From contig NZ_LZJF01000193.1 in the NCBI RefSeq assembly GCF_001666835.1, forward strand, positions 1 through 41,438: 41,438 bases of DNA, read 5' to 3'. Within the stretch, counting starts at the first letter, position 1. Each line of letters begins with the position of its first letter. Source of the DNA: Mycobacterium sp. E3251. Its GTDB lineage: Bacteria > Actinomycetota > Actinomycetes > Mycobacteriales > Mycobacteriaceae. Shown here piece by piece: positions 23,261 through 32,579 of the stretch. Under the pieces are notes generated by a model. That model was not told where the DNA came from. It worked only from the letters and a program-made list of their open reading frames with translations, and ran no database searches. The translations under genes and the position numbers were made by a program.

Positions 23261-24478
23261 TCAGCTCAGCCGTTCGATGATCATCGCCATGCCCTGCCCG
23301 CCGCCGACGCACATGGTCTCCAGCCCGAACGTCTTGTCGTGCGTCTGCAGGTTGTTGATCAACGTGGTCGCGATCCGCGCGCCGGTCATTCCGAAGGGGT
23401 GGCCCAGCGCGATCGCCCCACCGGAGACGTTCAGCTTGTCCTCGTCCATGCCCAGCTCGCGTGCCGAGCCCAGCACCTGGACCGCGAAGGCCTCATTGAT
23501 CTCGTAGAGGTCGATGTCGTTGATCGACATTCCCGCCCGCGCCAGCGCCTTCTTGGACGCCTCGATCGGGCCGAGCCCCATGATCTCCGGCGAGAGGCCG
23601 CTGACGCCGGTGGACACGATGCGCGCCAGCGGCGTCAGGCCGAGTTCCTTGGCCTTGGTGTCGCTGGTGATCACCAGCGCGGCCGCGCCGTCGTTGAGCG
23701 GGCAGGCGTTGCCCGCGGTCACCGTGCCGTTGGGCCGGAACACCGGCTTGAGCTCGCTGACCTTCTCGTAGGTGGTGCCGGGACGGGGGCCGTCATCGGT
23801 ACTGACGGTCGTGCCGTCCGGGAGGGTCACCGGAACGATCTCGCGCTCGAAGAACCCGCTCTTGATCGCCTCCTCGGCGCGGTTCTGGCTGCGCACCCCC
23901 CAGCGGTCCTGGTCCTCGCGGCTGACGCCGGTCAGGATGGCCACGTTCTCGGCGGTCTGCCCCATCGCGATGTAGACGTCGGGCACGTTGCCGTCGGCCC
24001 GCGGGTCGTGCCATTCGTCGGCCCCGCCCGCGGCGGCGGCGGTGCGCTCCTGGGCCTCGTCGAACAACGGGTTCTTGGTGTCAGGCCAGGAGTCGGAGTT
24101 GCCCTTGCCGAACCGGGACACGGTCTCGACACCCGCGGAGATGAACGCGTCGCCCTCGCCGGCCTTGATCGCGTGGAACGCCATCCGGGTGGTCTGCAGC
24201 GACGACGAGCAGTACCGGTTCACGGTGGTGCCGGGCAGGAAGTCGAAGCCGAGCTCGACGGCGACCACGCGCGCCATGTTGAAGCCGGACTCACCGCCGG
24301 GCAGGCCGCAGCCCAGGATGAGGTCGTCGATCTGGTGCGGGTTGAGCGCGGGCACCTTGTCCAGCGCGGCGCGCACCATCTGGGTGGCCAGGTCGTCGGG
24401 CCGCATGGAGACCAGCGACCCCTTCATCGCGCGGCCGATCGGCGAGCGGGCGGCAGAGACAATTACGGCTTCAGGCAT
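23261..24478 (-). CDS. fadA3: Acetyl-CoA acyltransferase (thiolase) FadA3
   Basis: 405 residues, a degradative thiolase. The acylated cysteine is Cys90 in NRYCSSSLQT, the His is in GHPFGMTGAR, and the second active cysteine is in CVGGGQGMA near the C-terminus; NEAFAVQ is also present. It cleaves 3-ketoacyl-CoA in beta-oxidation. The ATG at 24478 has AAGGGAA 6 nt upstream and gives the H37Rv Rv1074c length. The other beta-oxidation genes of the window (echA8, echA9, fadD14) are nearby but separate transcripts. Confidence 0.95.
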   Translation of the reverse strand: MPEAVIVSAARSPIGRAMKGSLVSMRPDDLATQMVRAALDKVPALNPHQIDDLILGCGLPGGESGFNMARVVAVELGFDFLPGTTVNRYCSSSLQTTRMAFHAIKAGEGDAFISAGVETVSRFGKGNSDSWPDTKNPLFDEAQERTAAAAGGADEWHDPRADGNVPDVYIAMGQTAENVAILTGVSREDQDRWGVRSQNRAEEAIKSGFFEREIVPVTLPDGTTVSTDDGPRPGTTYEKVSELKPVFRPNGTVTAGNACPLNDGAAALVITSDTKAKELGLTPLARIVSTGVSGLSPEIMGLGPIEASKKALARAGMSINDIDLYEINEAFAVQVLGSARELGMDEDKLNVSGGAIALGHPFGMTGARIATTLINNLQTHDKTFGLETMCVGGGQGMAMIIERLS

Positions 24479-24561
24479 GACGGTTCCCTTCAAATCCCTT
24501 CCGGATTCCGGCGAGTTCGCTTCACAAACCGTTGACTTGACGCCGACGGACTAGGACAAAT

Positions 24562-25530
24562 CTAGTCGCTGGCGACCGGTGGGCACGAAGACGGGGCGGG
24601 TCCCGGCACCGGGCGCCGCCACAGCCGCGACATCACGCTGATCCGCGTGTGGCGCTGACCGAGCACCGGCGCGGTCGTCGACGCCGCCAACTCCAGCGGC
24701 GGGAGATCGACCTCCTCGCCCAGCGCTTCGCACAGCGCACGCAGCAGCGCGTCGGCCGCGATCGCGTATGCGGGGGCGGACGGGTGGAAGCCGTCGGGGG
24801 AGAACATCACGTGGGGCGTCGACCGGAATTGCGGAGTCATCAACTGCCCGAGCGGTACCGGCATACCGCCGGCGGCCCGCACCGACGCGGCCTGGGCGCG
24901 CGCCAGTTGCATACAACGCTCGTGTGCGATCGAGCGAAGGGGCTGGGGGATCGCGGTGATGACACCCAGGTCTGGGCAGGTGCCGGCGATCACCACCGCA
25001 CCGCGGGCGCGCAACTTGCGGACGCTCAGCCCGAGCCGCTGCGCCGACTGGCTGACGCCGTTGAGGGCCGTCACGTCGTTGGCGCCTACCATGATCACCG
25101 CCGCATCCGGCGGCTTCCCGGCCACGAACATCGCATCGACTTGGCCGCACACGCCTTTCGACGTTGCGCCGACGATTGCCTTGGTGCTCAACCGGATTCG
25201 CTTGCCCGTCTGTTCGGCGAGGCCGCGCGCGATTCGCACTCCCGGCACTTCCTCGGCGCTGGTGCACCCGTAGCCGGCGGCCGTCGAGTCGCCGAAGATC
25301 ATCAGGCTCAGATCGAACGGGACGCCGCGGTGCCACCGCTCCACCGGGCCGCCACCGCGGGTGTACACGCCGTCGGCGCGTGGCGGGATGTCCCACGACT
25401 TGGGGATGACGGTGCGCGCGTGCGTCGCCTGGCCGGCCAGCAGGTTGCGCGCGCCCAGATAGGCAGTTCCTGTCGAGGCGAGGGCGCCTGCGGTGGCCAG
25501 GGCGATTGCCGAACGACGGGGCACCCGCAT
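24562..25530 (-). CDS. SGNH/GDSL hydrolase (Rv1075c-like)
   Basis: 322 residues. An N-terminal hydrophobic segment (SAIALATAGALASTGTAYLG) could be a signal anchor. The four SGNH blocks are present: IFGDSTAAGYG (Ser82), the Gly in block II (IVGATSKG), MVGANDVTALN (Asn) and DGFHPSAPAYA (Asp, His). These are esterases or lipases with a flexible active site. ATG at 25530 begins MRVPRRSAIA as I recall for the H37Rv orthologue; ATG at 25545 is an alternative. The C-terminal 50 residues are Pro/Arg-rich and variable. Divergent from lipU. Confidence 0.88.
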   Translation of the reverse strand: MRVPRRSAIALATAGALASTGTAYLGARNLLAGQATHARTVIPKSWDIPPRADGVYTRGGGPVERWHRGVPFDLSLMIFGDSTAAGYGCTSAEEVPGVRIARGLAEQTGKRIRLSTKAIVGATSKGVCGQVDAMFVAGKPPDAAVIMVGANDVTALNGVSQSAQRLGLSVRKLRARGAVVIAGTCPDLGVITAIPQPLRSIAHERCMQLARAQAASVRAAGGMPVPLGQLMTPQFRSTPHVMFSPDGFHPSAPAYAIAADALLRALCEALGEEVDLPPLELAASTTAPVLGQRHTRISVMSRLWRRPVPGPAPSSCPPVASD

Positions 25531-25767
25531 GGTCACGCGGTCCATTTTAGATGGGCTTGCATGTTTGCGGGGTCCGCTGACCAACAATGTGGTCACGGGA
25601 AGAATCAAATTGGTAACGAATCAGGCTTTTTAAATGTTCTCTTAAGAAGCGCCTGTCAAGCTGAGTCGGCGGGGTCGGCTGAGTGCCTTGGGCAAACCGC
25701 TGAACCAGACGCTTAGCTGCCTCGTCACATGCTGTATCGCACTACAAAGACGTAGGAAGTGTTGAGC

Positions 25768-26835
25768 ATGAGCGCACCCGGTCAGGTATCCGGCTCCCCC
25801 CGGACTGCCCTTCGTCCTTATCAAGTTCTCAAGGCGCGTCGCGCCGAGGCGCGCCGATACGCGATGAGCGATGGCACCCCGGTCGAGGTCCTGGAGTCCG
25901 GGCCCAGCGTTGCTGCGCGGGTGGCCAACCTGGCGTCGCGGGTGACGGTCCGGCCGGTTCTGTCCGTCGGCAGCCACGTCCCCAACTTCCCCTGGCCCTG
26001 GGGCCTCATCGACCTGGCGGCCCGGGTGGTGCTCCCGGTGACGGCCACCGTCCGCGAGACGGTGAACTTGCCCAACGCGTCGGCGCAGCTGGTGCGCGCC
26101 CCCGGCGTGCTGCCCGCGGACGGCACCCGGCGGGTGGTCGTCTACTTTCACGGCGGCGCGTTCCTGACGTGCGGGGCGAACTCGCACGGTCGGCTGGTCG
26201 AGGCGCTGTCACAGTTTGCTGATGCGCCGATCCTGGTGGTCAACTACCGTCTGCTGCCCAAGCATTCGATCGGGATGGCGCTCGACGACTGCCACGACGG
26301 CTACCAGTGGCTGCGGCTGCGCGGATACGAGCCGGATCAGATCGTGCTGGCCGGCGACTCCGCGGGCGGCTACCTCGCGCTCGCGCTGGCGCAACGCCTG
26401 CAGGAGGAGTGCGAGGAGCCGGCCGCGCTGGTATTGATCTCGCCGCTGCTGCAGCTGGCGAAGGAATACAAGCAGGCCCATCCCAACATCAACACCGACG
26501 CGATGTTCTCCGCCCGGGCGTTCGACGCGCTGGCCGCGCTGGTTGCCAGCGCGGCCGAAAAGCACAAAGTCGGGGGGCGGCCCGAGGAGATCTACGAGCC
26601 GGTCGAGCACATCAAGCCGGGCCTGCCGCGGACGCTGATCCACGTGTCCGGATCCGAGGTGTTGCTGCACGACGCGCGGCTGGCGGCGAGCCGGCTGGCC
26701 GCGGTCGGTGTGCCGGCCGAGGTGCGGGTGTGGCCCGGCCAGATTCACGACTTCCAGCTGGCCGCTCCGATGGTCCCGGAGGCGGTTCGCTCGCTGCGCC
26801 AGATCGGCGACTATATCCGTGAGGCCACCGGCTAG
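25768..26835 (+). CDS. lipU: Lipase/esterase LipU, hormone-sensitive lipase family
   Basis: 355 residues. The HSL-family oxyanion motif YFHGGAF (HGG at 128-130) and nucleophile GDSAGG (Ser198) are present; the acid is probably in VSGSEVLLHDAR and the His in WPGQIHDFQ. The cytosolic-looking N-terminal cap of about 100 residues is longer than I remember for the annotated H37Rv LipU, so the start may lie further downstream there. ATG at 25768 has AGGAAG 8 nt upstream. It hydrolyses short acyl esters in related enzymes; the physiological substrate is unknown. Confidence 0.87.
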   Translation: MSAPGQVSGSPRTALRPYQVLKARRAEARRYAMSDGTPVEVLESGPSVAARVANLASRVTVRPVLSVGSHVPNFPWPWGLIDLAARVVLPVTATVRETVNLPNASAQLVRAPGVLPADGTRRVVVYFHGGAFLTCGANSHGRLVEALSQFADAPILVVNYRLLPKHSIGMALDDCHDGYQWLRLRGYEPDQIVLAGDSAGGYLALALAQRLQEECEEPAALVLISPLLQLAKEYKQAHPNINTDAMFSARAFDALAALVASAAEKHKVGGRPEEIYEPVEHIKPGLPRTLIHVSGSEVLLHDARLAASRLAAVGVPAEVRVWPGQIHDFQLAAPMVPEAVRSLRQIGDYIREATG

Positions 26836-26903
26836 CCCAACCCGTCGGGCGCGAACTCCGAAGCCGTCGTGCACCCCCGGAACCTGCCTGAGACGATGAA
26901 CGC

Positions 26904-28310
26904 ATGCGGATCGCCCAGCACATCAGTGAGCTCATCGGCGGCACGCCGCTAGTTCGCCTGAATTCCGTGGTTCCCGACGGCGCCGGCACTGTGGCGGCCA
27001 AGGTCGAGTACCTCAACCCCGGGGGTAGCTCGAAGGACCGGATCGCGGTGCGGATGATCGACGCCGCGGAAGCGAGCGGCCTGCTGAAGCCCGGCGGCAC
27101 CATCGTCGAACCCACCTCGGGCAACACCGGCGTCGGCCTGGCGCTGGTGGCACAGCAGCGCGGGTACAAGTGCGTGTTCGTCTGCCCCGACAAGGTCGGC
27201 GAGGACAAGCGCAACGTGCTGCTCGCCTACGGCGCAGAGGTGGTCGTCTGCCCGACGGCCGTGCCGCCCGACCACCCGGACAGCTACTACAGCGTCTCCG
27301 ACAGGCTGACCCGGGAGATCGAGGGCGCCTGGAAGCCTGACCAGTACGCGAACCCGGAGGGTCCGGCCAGCCACTACGCCACCACCGGCCCCGAGGTCTG
27401 GGCCGACACCGACGGCAAAGTCACCCACTTCGTCGCCGGCATCGGCACCGGCGGCACGATCACCGGTGCGGGCCGCTACCTAAAAGAGGTGTCGGGCGGG
27501 AAGGTTCGCATCATCGGCGCCGACCCCGAGGGCTCGGTGTACTCCGGCGGGACCGGCCGGCCCTACCTGGTCGAGGGCGTCGGTGAGGACTTCTGGCCGG
27601 CCGCATACGACCGCACGGTGCCCGACGAGATCATCGCGGTGTCCGACTCCGACTCGTTCAACATGACCAGGCGGCTGGCCCGCGAGGAGGCGATGCTCGT
27701 CGGGGGGTCGTGCGGGATGGCGGTGGTGGCCGCGCTGAAGGTCGCCGAGGAGGCCGGACCCGACGCGCTCGTCGTGGTGTTGCTGCCCGACGGCGGGCGC
27801 GGCTACATGGCGAAGATCTTCAACGACGCCTGGATGTCTTCGTACGGATTCCTGCGCAGCCGTCTCGACGGCTCGACCGAGCAGGCCTCGGTGGGCGACG
27901 TGCTGCGCCGCAAGTCCGGCGAGTTGCCCGACCTGGTGCACACGCACCCGTCCGAAACCGTCCGCGACGCCATCGGCATCCTGCGCGAGTACGGCGTGTC
28001 CCAGATGCCCGTGGTAGGCGCGGAGCCGCCGGTGATGGCCGGCGAGGTGGCCGGCAGCGTCTCCGAGCGCGAACTGCTCTCGGCCGTCTTCGAGGGCCGG
28101 GCCAAATTGGCCGACGCCGTCTCGCTGCACATGAGCCCGCCGCTGCCGATGATCGGCGCGGGGGAGTTGGTCAGCGCGGCCGGCAAGGCGCTGCGCGACT
28201 GGGATGCGTTGATGGTGGTCGAGGAGGGCAAACCGGTCGGGGTGATCACCCGCTACGACCTGCTCGGTTTCCTCTCGGACGGCCCCCGCGCACCAAGTGC
28301 GCGGCGCTAG
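26904..28310 (+). CDS. cbs: Cystathionine beta-synthase
   Basis: 468 residues. The PLP lysine is Lys44 in NPGGSSKDR. PTSGNTGVGLA (71-81) binds substrate and GIGTGGTITGAG binds the PLP phosphate. Two C-terminal CBS (Bateman) repeats follow from about 340 (HPSETVRDAIGILREYGVSQMPVV and the later ALMVVEEGKPVGVITRYDLLGFL). There is no N-terminal heme-binding extension. It condenses serine and homocysteine to cystathionine, the first step of reverse transsulfuration. No Shine-Dalgarno is evident before ATG 26904. With metB downstream it forms a transsulfuration locus, interrupted by the Pra gene. Confidence 0.93.
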   Translation: MRIAQHISELIGGTPLVRLNSVVPDGAGTVAAKVEYLNPGGSSKDRIAVRMIDAAEASGLLKPGGTIVEPTSGNTGVGLALVAQQRGYKCVFVCPDKVGEDKRNVLLAYGAEVVVCPTAVPPDHPDSYYSVSDRLTREIEGAWKPDQYANPEGPASHYATTGPEVWADTDGKVTHFVAGIGTGGTITGAGRYLKEVSGGKVRIIGADPEGSVYSGGTGRPYLVEGVGEDFWPAAYDRTVPDEIIAVSDSDSFNMTRRLAREEAMLVGGSCGMAVVAALKVAEEAGPDALVVVLLPDGGRGYMAKIFNDAWMSSYGFLRSRLDGSTEQASVGDVLRRKSGELPDLVHTHPSETVRDAIGILREYGVSQMPVVGAEPPVMAGEVAGSVSERELLSAVFEGRAKLADAVSLHMSPPLPMIGAGELVSAAGKALRDWDALMVVEEGKPVGVITRYDLLGFLSDGPRAPSARR

Positions 28311-28412
28311 CGGCGACCCCTTCAAGCCGCGACGCGCGTCTCGCCCGGCCGCTGCGCGCTCAGGTACTGTAATGCGGCCTGGTTCAGCTGGTTCGCAGTG
28401 GAAGGGGTGCCC

Positions 28413-29117
28413 ATGACCGATCAACCGCCGCCCGGCGACGCTTATCCACCACCTCCGCCGCCGCCCGGGTCGTCCGGTGGGCAGGCTGTTCCGCCCCCTC
28501 CATCGACTCCCGCAGGCGGCTCCTATCCGCCGCCGCCGCCCGGCGGCTCCTACCCGCCGCCCCCGCCGTCCGCCGGTGGGTACGCGCCACCGCCTCCTGG
28601 ACCGGCGATCCGCACGTTGCCGACGGAGTCCTACACGCCGTGGCTGACACGCCTGGTGGCGTTCATCATCGACATCCTCCCGTACGCCGTCGTGCACGGT
28701 ATCGGGACCGGGATCCTGGTCGCCACCCAGCAGACGTCGTGCATCACCGATGTCACGCAGTACGCCGTCAACCAGTACTGCGTGACGCAGAACTCGACCA
28801 TCGGCCTGGCCGCGCAGTGGTTGGCGTCGCTGGTCGGACTGATCTATCTGATTTGGAACTACGGCTACCGCCAGGGCACCACCGGGTCGAGCGTCGGCAA
28901 ATCGGTGATGAAGTTCAAGGTGGTCAGCGAGGTCACCGGCCAGCCCCTCGGTTTCGGAATGTCCATCGTGCGTTCCCTCGCGCACTTCGTCGACGCCATC
29001 ATCTGCTTCATCGGTTTCCTTTTCCCGCTGTGGGATTCGAAGCGGCAGACGTTGGCGGACAAGATCATGACGACGGTTTGTCTGCCGCTCGACGGGACCG
29101 AGCAACAGCCGAGCTAG
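28413..29117 (+). CDS. pra: Proline-rich antigen homologue, RDD family membrane protein
   Basis: 234 residues. The first 70 are a Pro/Gly/Tyr-rich tail (repeats of GSYPPPPP). An RDD domain follows (about 75-228): YTPWLTRLVAFIIDILPYAVVHGI with Arg and Asp in the first helix, WLASLVGLIYLIWNYGYRQGTTGSSVGKSVMKFKVV, and a third hydrophobic stretch (AIICFIGFLFPLWDSKRQTLADKIM). The family is poorly understood and is proposed to be a transporter or membrane stabiliser. ATG at 28413 has GAAGGGG upstream and is preferred over 28398. Homologous to Pra (Rv1078) and the M. leprae 36-kDa antigen. Confidence 0.87.
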   Translation: MTDQPPPGDAYPPPPPPPGSSGGQAVPPPPSTPAGGSYPPPPPGGSYPPPPPSAGGYAPPPPGPAIRTLPTESYTPWLTRLVAFIIDILPYAVVHGIGTGILVATQQTSCITDVTQYAVNQYCVTQNSTIGLAAQWLASLVGLIYLIWNYGYRQGTTGSSVGKSVMKFKVVSEVTGQPLGFGMSIVRSLAHFVDAIICFIGFLFPLWDSKRQTLADKIMTTVCLPLDGTEQQPS

Positions 29118-29151
29118 CCGTGCGGGCGCGGTAGCCGACTCGGTCGTCACC

Positions 29152-29157
29152 TAGGCT
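29152..29157 (+). promoter_or_regulatory. Candidate -10 for a leaderless metB transcript
   Basis: TAGGCT (TANNNT) ends 8 nt before ATG 29166, and no Shine-Dalgarno is present. It would allow metB to be expressed apart from pra. Confidence 0.45.
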
Positions 29158-29165
29158 GGTCGTCG

Positions 29166-30326
29166 ATGAGCGACGACCACACCGGACACTTCACCGGACT
29201 CGCCACCAAAGCGATTCACGCCGGCTACCGGCCGGACCCGGCGACGGGCGCGGTCAACGCCCCGATCTATGCCAGCAGCACGTTCGCCCAAGACGGAGTC
29301 GGCGTGCTGCGCGGCGGGTTCGAATACGCGCGCACCGGCAACCCGACGCGCAGCGCGCTGGAGGCCTCGCTCGCCGCCGTCGAAGAGGGCAGCTACGGGC
29401 GCGCGTTCGCCTCGGGTATGGCCGCCACCGACTGCGCGCTGCGGGCGATGCTGCGGCCCGGCGATCACGTGATCATCCCCAACGACGCCTACGGCGGCAC
29501 CTTCCGGCTGATCGACAAGGTGTTCACGCAGTGGAACGTCAGCTACACGCCGGTGGCGCTGTCCGACGTGGACGCCGTCCGCGCCGCGGTCACGCCCCAA
29601 ACCCGGCTGATCTGGGTGGAGACACCGACCAACCCGCTGCTGTCCATCGCCGACATCGCGGCCCTCGCCGAACTGGGCGCACGGTCCTCGCTAAAGGTCT
29701 TGGTGGACAACACATTTGCCTCACCCGCATTGCAGCAGCCGCTGAAGCTGGGCGCCGACGTGGTGCTGCATTCGACCACGAAGTACATCGGTGGGCACTC
29801 CGACGTGGTGGGCGGGGCGTTGATCACCAACGACGCGGAGCTGGACGCCGCATTCGCCTTCCTGCAGAACGGCGCGGGCGCGGTGCCCAGCCCGTTCGAC
29901 GCCTACCTGGCCATGCGCGGCCTGAAGACCCTGGTGCTGCGGATGCAGCGACACAGCGAAAACGCTTCGGCCGTCGCCGAATTCCTCTCCGGCCATCCGG
30001 CGGTGAGCACCGTGTTCTACCCCGGTCTGCCCGGCCACCCCGGGCATGAGATCGCCGCTCGGCAGATGCACGGCTTCGGCGGCATGGTGTCGGTCCGCAT
30101 GCGAGGCGGCCGGCAGGCCGCACAGGATCTGTGCGCCCGCACCGAAGTGTTCATCCTGGCCGAGTCGCTCGGCGGCGTCGAGTCATTGATCGAGCACCCG
30201 AGCGCCATGACGCACGCCTCGACGGCCGGTTCGCAATTGGAAGTGCCCGACGACCTGGTGCGGTTGTCGGTCGGCATCGAAGACATCGCCGACTTGCTGG
30301 CCGACCTCGACCAGGCGCTGGACTAG
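29166..30326 (+). CDS. metB: Cystathionine gamma-synthase
   Basis: 386 residues, a Cys/Met-metabolism PLP enzyme. YARTGNPTRSALE (53-65), SGMAATDCALRAML, DNTFASP (181-187) and HSTTKYIGGHSD with Lys206 are in order. The family covers gamma-synthase and gamma-lyase; the placement beside cbs and the annotation of the H37Rv orthologue favour cystathionine gamma-synthase, though lyase activity for reverse transsulfuration is possible. The stop TAG at 30324-30326 lies inside the first base of the tandem repeat that follows. Confidence 0.92.
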   Translation: MSDDHTGHFTGLATKAIHAGYRPDPATGAVNAPIYASSTFAQDGVGVLRGGFEYARTGNPTRSALEASLAAVEEGSYGRAFASGMAATDCALRAMLRPGDHVIIPNDAYGGTFRLIDKVFTQWNVSYTPVALSDVDAVRAAVTPQTRLIWVETPTNPLLSIADIAALAELGARSSLKVLVDNTFASPALQQPLKLGADVVLHSTTKYIGGHSDVVGGALITNDAELDAAFAFLQNGAGAVPSPFDAYLAMRGLKTLVLRMQRHSENASAVAEFLSGHPAVSTVFYPGLPGHPGHEIAARQMHGFGGMVSVRMRGGRQAAQDLCARTEVFILAESLGGVESLIEHPSAMTHASTAGSQLEVPDDLVRLSVGIEDIADLLADLDQALD

Positions 30327-30439
30327 TGGCGATCGCGAGCGCGGCGTAGCCGGGCGATGCGGGTCGCCACCATTGGGCTAGTGGCGATCGCGAGCGCGGC
30401 GTAGCCGGGCGATGCGGGTCGCCACCACAGGGCTAGTCG
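30323..30439. repeat. Tandem 55-bp repeat with palindromic ends (array A)
   Basis: Two full copies (30326-30370 and 30381-30425) of a 45-bp element with arms GTGGCGA and TCGCCAC. They are separated by 10 bp, giving a 55-bp period, and are followed by a partial copy (CTAGT at 30433). A central CGGC/GCCG stem is also possible. The array begins on the metB stop codon and ends against the greA stop. It is related to array B at 36995-37132. No gene lies here. Confidence 0.8.
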
Positions 30440-30934
30440 CTAGGAGTGGTAGGGCTCCGCGCTGACCAGCGTGACCTCTACGGTGTTGCCGTTGGGCACC
30501 ACGTAGCTGCGGGTCTCGCCCACCTTCGCGTCGATGAGGGCGCCGCCCAGCGGTGAGTTGGGCGAATACACCTCGAGCTTGCCGTCGTTGACGCCCTCCT
30601 GGCGGGTGGCGATCAGGAACGTCTCGGTGTCCGACTTGTCGCCGTTGTAGTAGACCTTCACCACCGAACCAGGCAGTGCGACGCCGGACTGCTTGGGCGC
30701 CTCGCCGACCTTGGCGTTGTTGAGCAGGTCCTGCAGCTGGCGGATGCGGGCCTCTTGCTGGCCCTGCTCTTCGCGGGCGGCGTGGTATCCGCCGTTCTCG
30801 CGCAGATCCCCTTCTTCACGGCGATCGTTGATTTCCGCGGCGATCACCGGACGATTGGCGATCAACTGATCGAGCTCCGCCTTCAGCCGGTCATGTGACT
30901 CCTGGGTCAGCCAGGTCACCGAAGTGTCGGTCAT
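30440..30934 (-). CDS. greA: Transcription elongation factor GreA
   Basis: 164 residues. The N-terminal coiled coil (about 12-80: QESHDRLKAELDQLIANRPVIAAEINDRREEGDLRENGGYHAAREEQ) carries the acidic tip DLREN that reactivates backtracked RNA polymerase. The C-terminal domain (about 85-164) has SVVKVYYNGD and NSPLGGALIDAKVGE. The slightly unusual N-terminal TSVTWLTQESHDRL matches mycobacterial GreA. ATG at 30934 has AGGAG 9 nt upstream. It is transcribed away from the divergent DUF4307 and mca region. Confidence 0.93.
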   Translation of the reverse strand: MTDTSVTWLTQESHDRLKAELDQLIANRPVIAAEINDRREEGDLRENGGYHAAREEQGQQEARIRQLQDLLNNAKVGEAPKQSGVALPGSVVKVYYNGDKSDTETFLIATRQEGVNDGKLEVYSPNSPLGGALIDAKVGETRSYVVPNGNTVEVTLVSAEPYHS

Positions 30935-31147
30935 CTCGTCGTGCTCCTCATGTTGTCGTTCCGCGTACCCGCGTAAGCCTGTTTAACCCCGCCGCCGGGA
31001 GTATCCGGGTCTGCTCCCCGTGTGCTGCCGATCCGTTCTGCTCACGGCCTTAATGCAGCAATACACGGTCCCATCAGGAACCGTGCATTCACCCATGTTA
31101 CCACCGCGCAAACAATTGATGACCCCAAATTCGCAGTTCGGCTGTTG

Positions 31148-31591
31148 TTACGGGGTCCCGCCGGGCCGCAAATAGGCGGGCACGTCGGTGCCGCAGCCGT
31201 AGATGTCGGCCATCACCGGGGGTTTGCTGGACTTCACCGTGGTGGTCAGTTGCACCGTGGCCGCATCGGACGGGGGGACCAGCACCTCCCGCCTGCCCGT
31301 CTCGCTGCCGTCCTTGGCCCGGACCCGCACGATGCAGTCCACCGGCCGCGACGGATCCGATCGCGTCACGCTGATCGTTACCGATGCCGTCTCGTCGTCG
31401 ATGACCCGATAGCTGCCCAGCGTGCCCGTCACGGGACTGCTGCCCAACCGGTGGTAGCCGACGACGGCGATCAGCAGGCCGGCCGCGACCACCAGCGCGC
31501 CCAGCGCGATGACCACCCAACGCCGGGGTACGCGCGGGCGCCCGGCGCGCCCATAGCGGGCCTCCGGAAGCGAAGGGGAAGTTTCCGTCAT
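31148..31591 (-). CDS. DUF4307 family membrane protein (Rv1081c-like)
   Basis: 147 residues. A basic N-terminus (PRVPRRW) precedes a single membrane helix (VVIALGALVVAAGLLIAVVGY, about 26-46). An extracellular beta-rich domain follows with two cysteines (VDCIVRVRAKDG and IYGCGTDVPAYL) that may form a disulfide. DUF4307 has no assigned function. ATG at 31591 is chosen for length and for starting just before the basic helix-flanking region; the frame is open to 31774 but the extra part lacks a coherent N-terminus. Divergent from mca with 115 bp between. Confidence 0.8.
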   Translation of the reverse strand: MTETSPSLPEARYGRAGRPRVPRRWVVIALGALVVAAGLLIAVVGYHRLGSSPVTGTLGSYRVIDDETASVTISVTRSDPSRPVDCIVRVRAKDGSETGRREVLVPPSDAATVQLTTTVKSSKPPVMADIYGCGTDVPAYLRPGGTP

Positions 31592-31706
31592 GCCTGGGTA
31601 TGCCTGGAGTGGTCGGCTGCCGGACAGCGGCCTGCAGCATGCAACGATCTGAAGAACTGGAATTATAGGTTCGCATCCAGCGACCAGCAGACCGACAAGG
31701 GGGCAC

Positions 31707-32579
31707 GTGAGCGAACTGCGGTTGATGGCGGTGCACGCCCATCCCGACGACGAGTCCAGCAAGGGCGCTGCCACCCTCGCCCGTTACGCCGACGAGGGCC
31801 ACCGGGTGCTGGTGGTGACGCTGACAGGCGGCGAGCGCGGCGACATCCTCAACCCGGCGATGGACCTGCCGGAGGTGCACGGCCACATTGCCGAGATCCG
31901 GCGCGACGAGATGGCGAAGGCCGCCGAGATCCTCGGTGTCGAACACACCTGGCTGGGCTTCGTCGACTCCGGCTTGCCCAAGGGCGACCCACCGCCCCCG
32001 CTCCCCGAAGGATGCTTCGCGCTGGTGCCGCTGGACGAGTCGGTCGAGTCGCTGGTGCGCGTCGTCCGCGAGTTCCGGCCGCACGTGATCACCACCTACG
32101 ACGAGAACGGTGGCTACCCGCATCCGGATCACATTCGCTGCCACCAGGTTTCGGTCGGCGCCTTCGAGGCGGCCGGAGACTACCGGCGGTTTCCGGACGC
32201 GGGCGAGCCATGGGTCGTATCGAAGCTCTACTACATCCACGGATTCTTGCGGGCCCGGATGCAGCTGCTGCACGACGAGGCCATCAAACACGGGCATGAA
32301 CCCCCGTTCGCGAAGTGGCTCGAGCACTGGGACGCCTCGCACGACCCGTTCGAGTCCCGAGTCACGACGCGCGTCGAGTGCTCGGCGTATTTCAGCCAAC
32401 GCGACGACGCACTGCGGGCGCACACCACCCAAATCGACCCGGACCACGACTTCTTCGCCGCGCCCATCGAATGGCAACAGCGGCTCTGGCCGACGGAGGA
32501 GTTCGAGCTCGCGCGTTCGCGGGTGCCCGTCCGACTGCCCGAGGACGATTTGTTCGCCGGAATCGAGAGTGACGGGTGA
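31707..32579 (+). CDS. mca: Mycothiol S-conjugate amidase
   Basis: 290 residues of the LmbE/MshB-Mca zinc hydrolase family. AHPDDES (11-17) supplies His12 and Asp15, and GGYPHPDHIRCH supplies His142, the usual zinc set. It cleaves mycothiol S-conjugates to release mercapturic acids, so it is a thiol-based detoxification enzyme. It is called Mca rather than MshB by length and order (H37Rv Rv1082). GTG at 31707 follows AAGGGGG. The stop overlaps the GTG start of the next gene by 4 nt, so the operon is translationally coupled. Confidence 0.93.
   Translation: MSELRLMAVHAHPDDESSKGAATLARYADEGHRVLVVTLTGGERGDILNPAMDLPEVHGHIAEIRRDEMAKAAEILGVEHTWLGFVDSGLPKGDPPPPLPEGCFALVPLDESVESLVRVVREFRPHVITTYDENGGYPHPDHIRCHQVSVGAFEAAGDYRRFPDAGEPWVVSKLYYIHGFLRARMQLLHDEAIKHGHEPPFAKWLEHWDASHDPFESRVTTRVECSAYFSQRDDALRAHTTQIDPDHDFFAAPIEWQQRLWPTEEFELARSRVPVRLPEDDLFAGIESDG

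Noticed and set aside
22949..24535. 528-codon plus-strand open frame opposite fadA3
   Set aside because: Antisense to a complete thiolase; Arg/Gly/His-rich without motifs.
27480..29150. 556-codon minus-strand open frame opposite cbs and pra
   Set aside because: Arg/Gly/His-rich shadow translation with no motif, fully antisense to two clear genes; typical of high-GC DNA.
30323..30439. CRISPR array
   Set aside because: Only two full units, spacers identical between units and no cas genes; a tandem palindromic repeat instead. MIRU-type repeats were considered but I cannot match the sequence.
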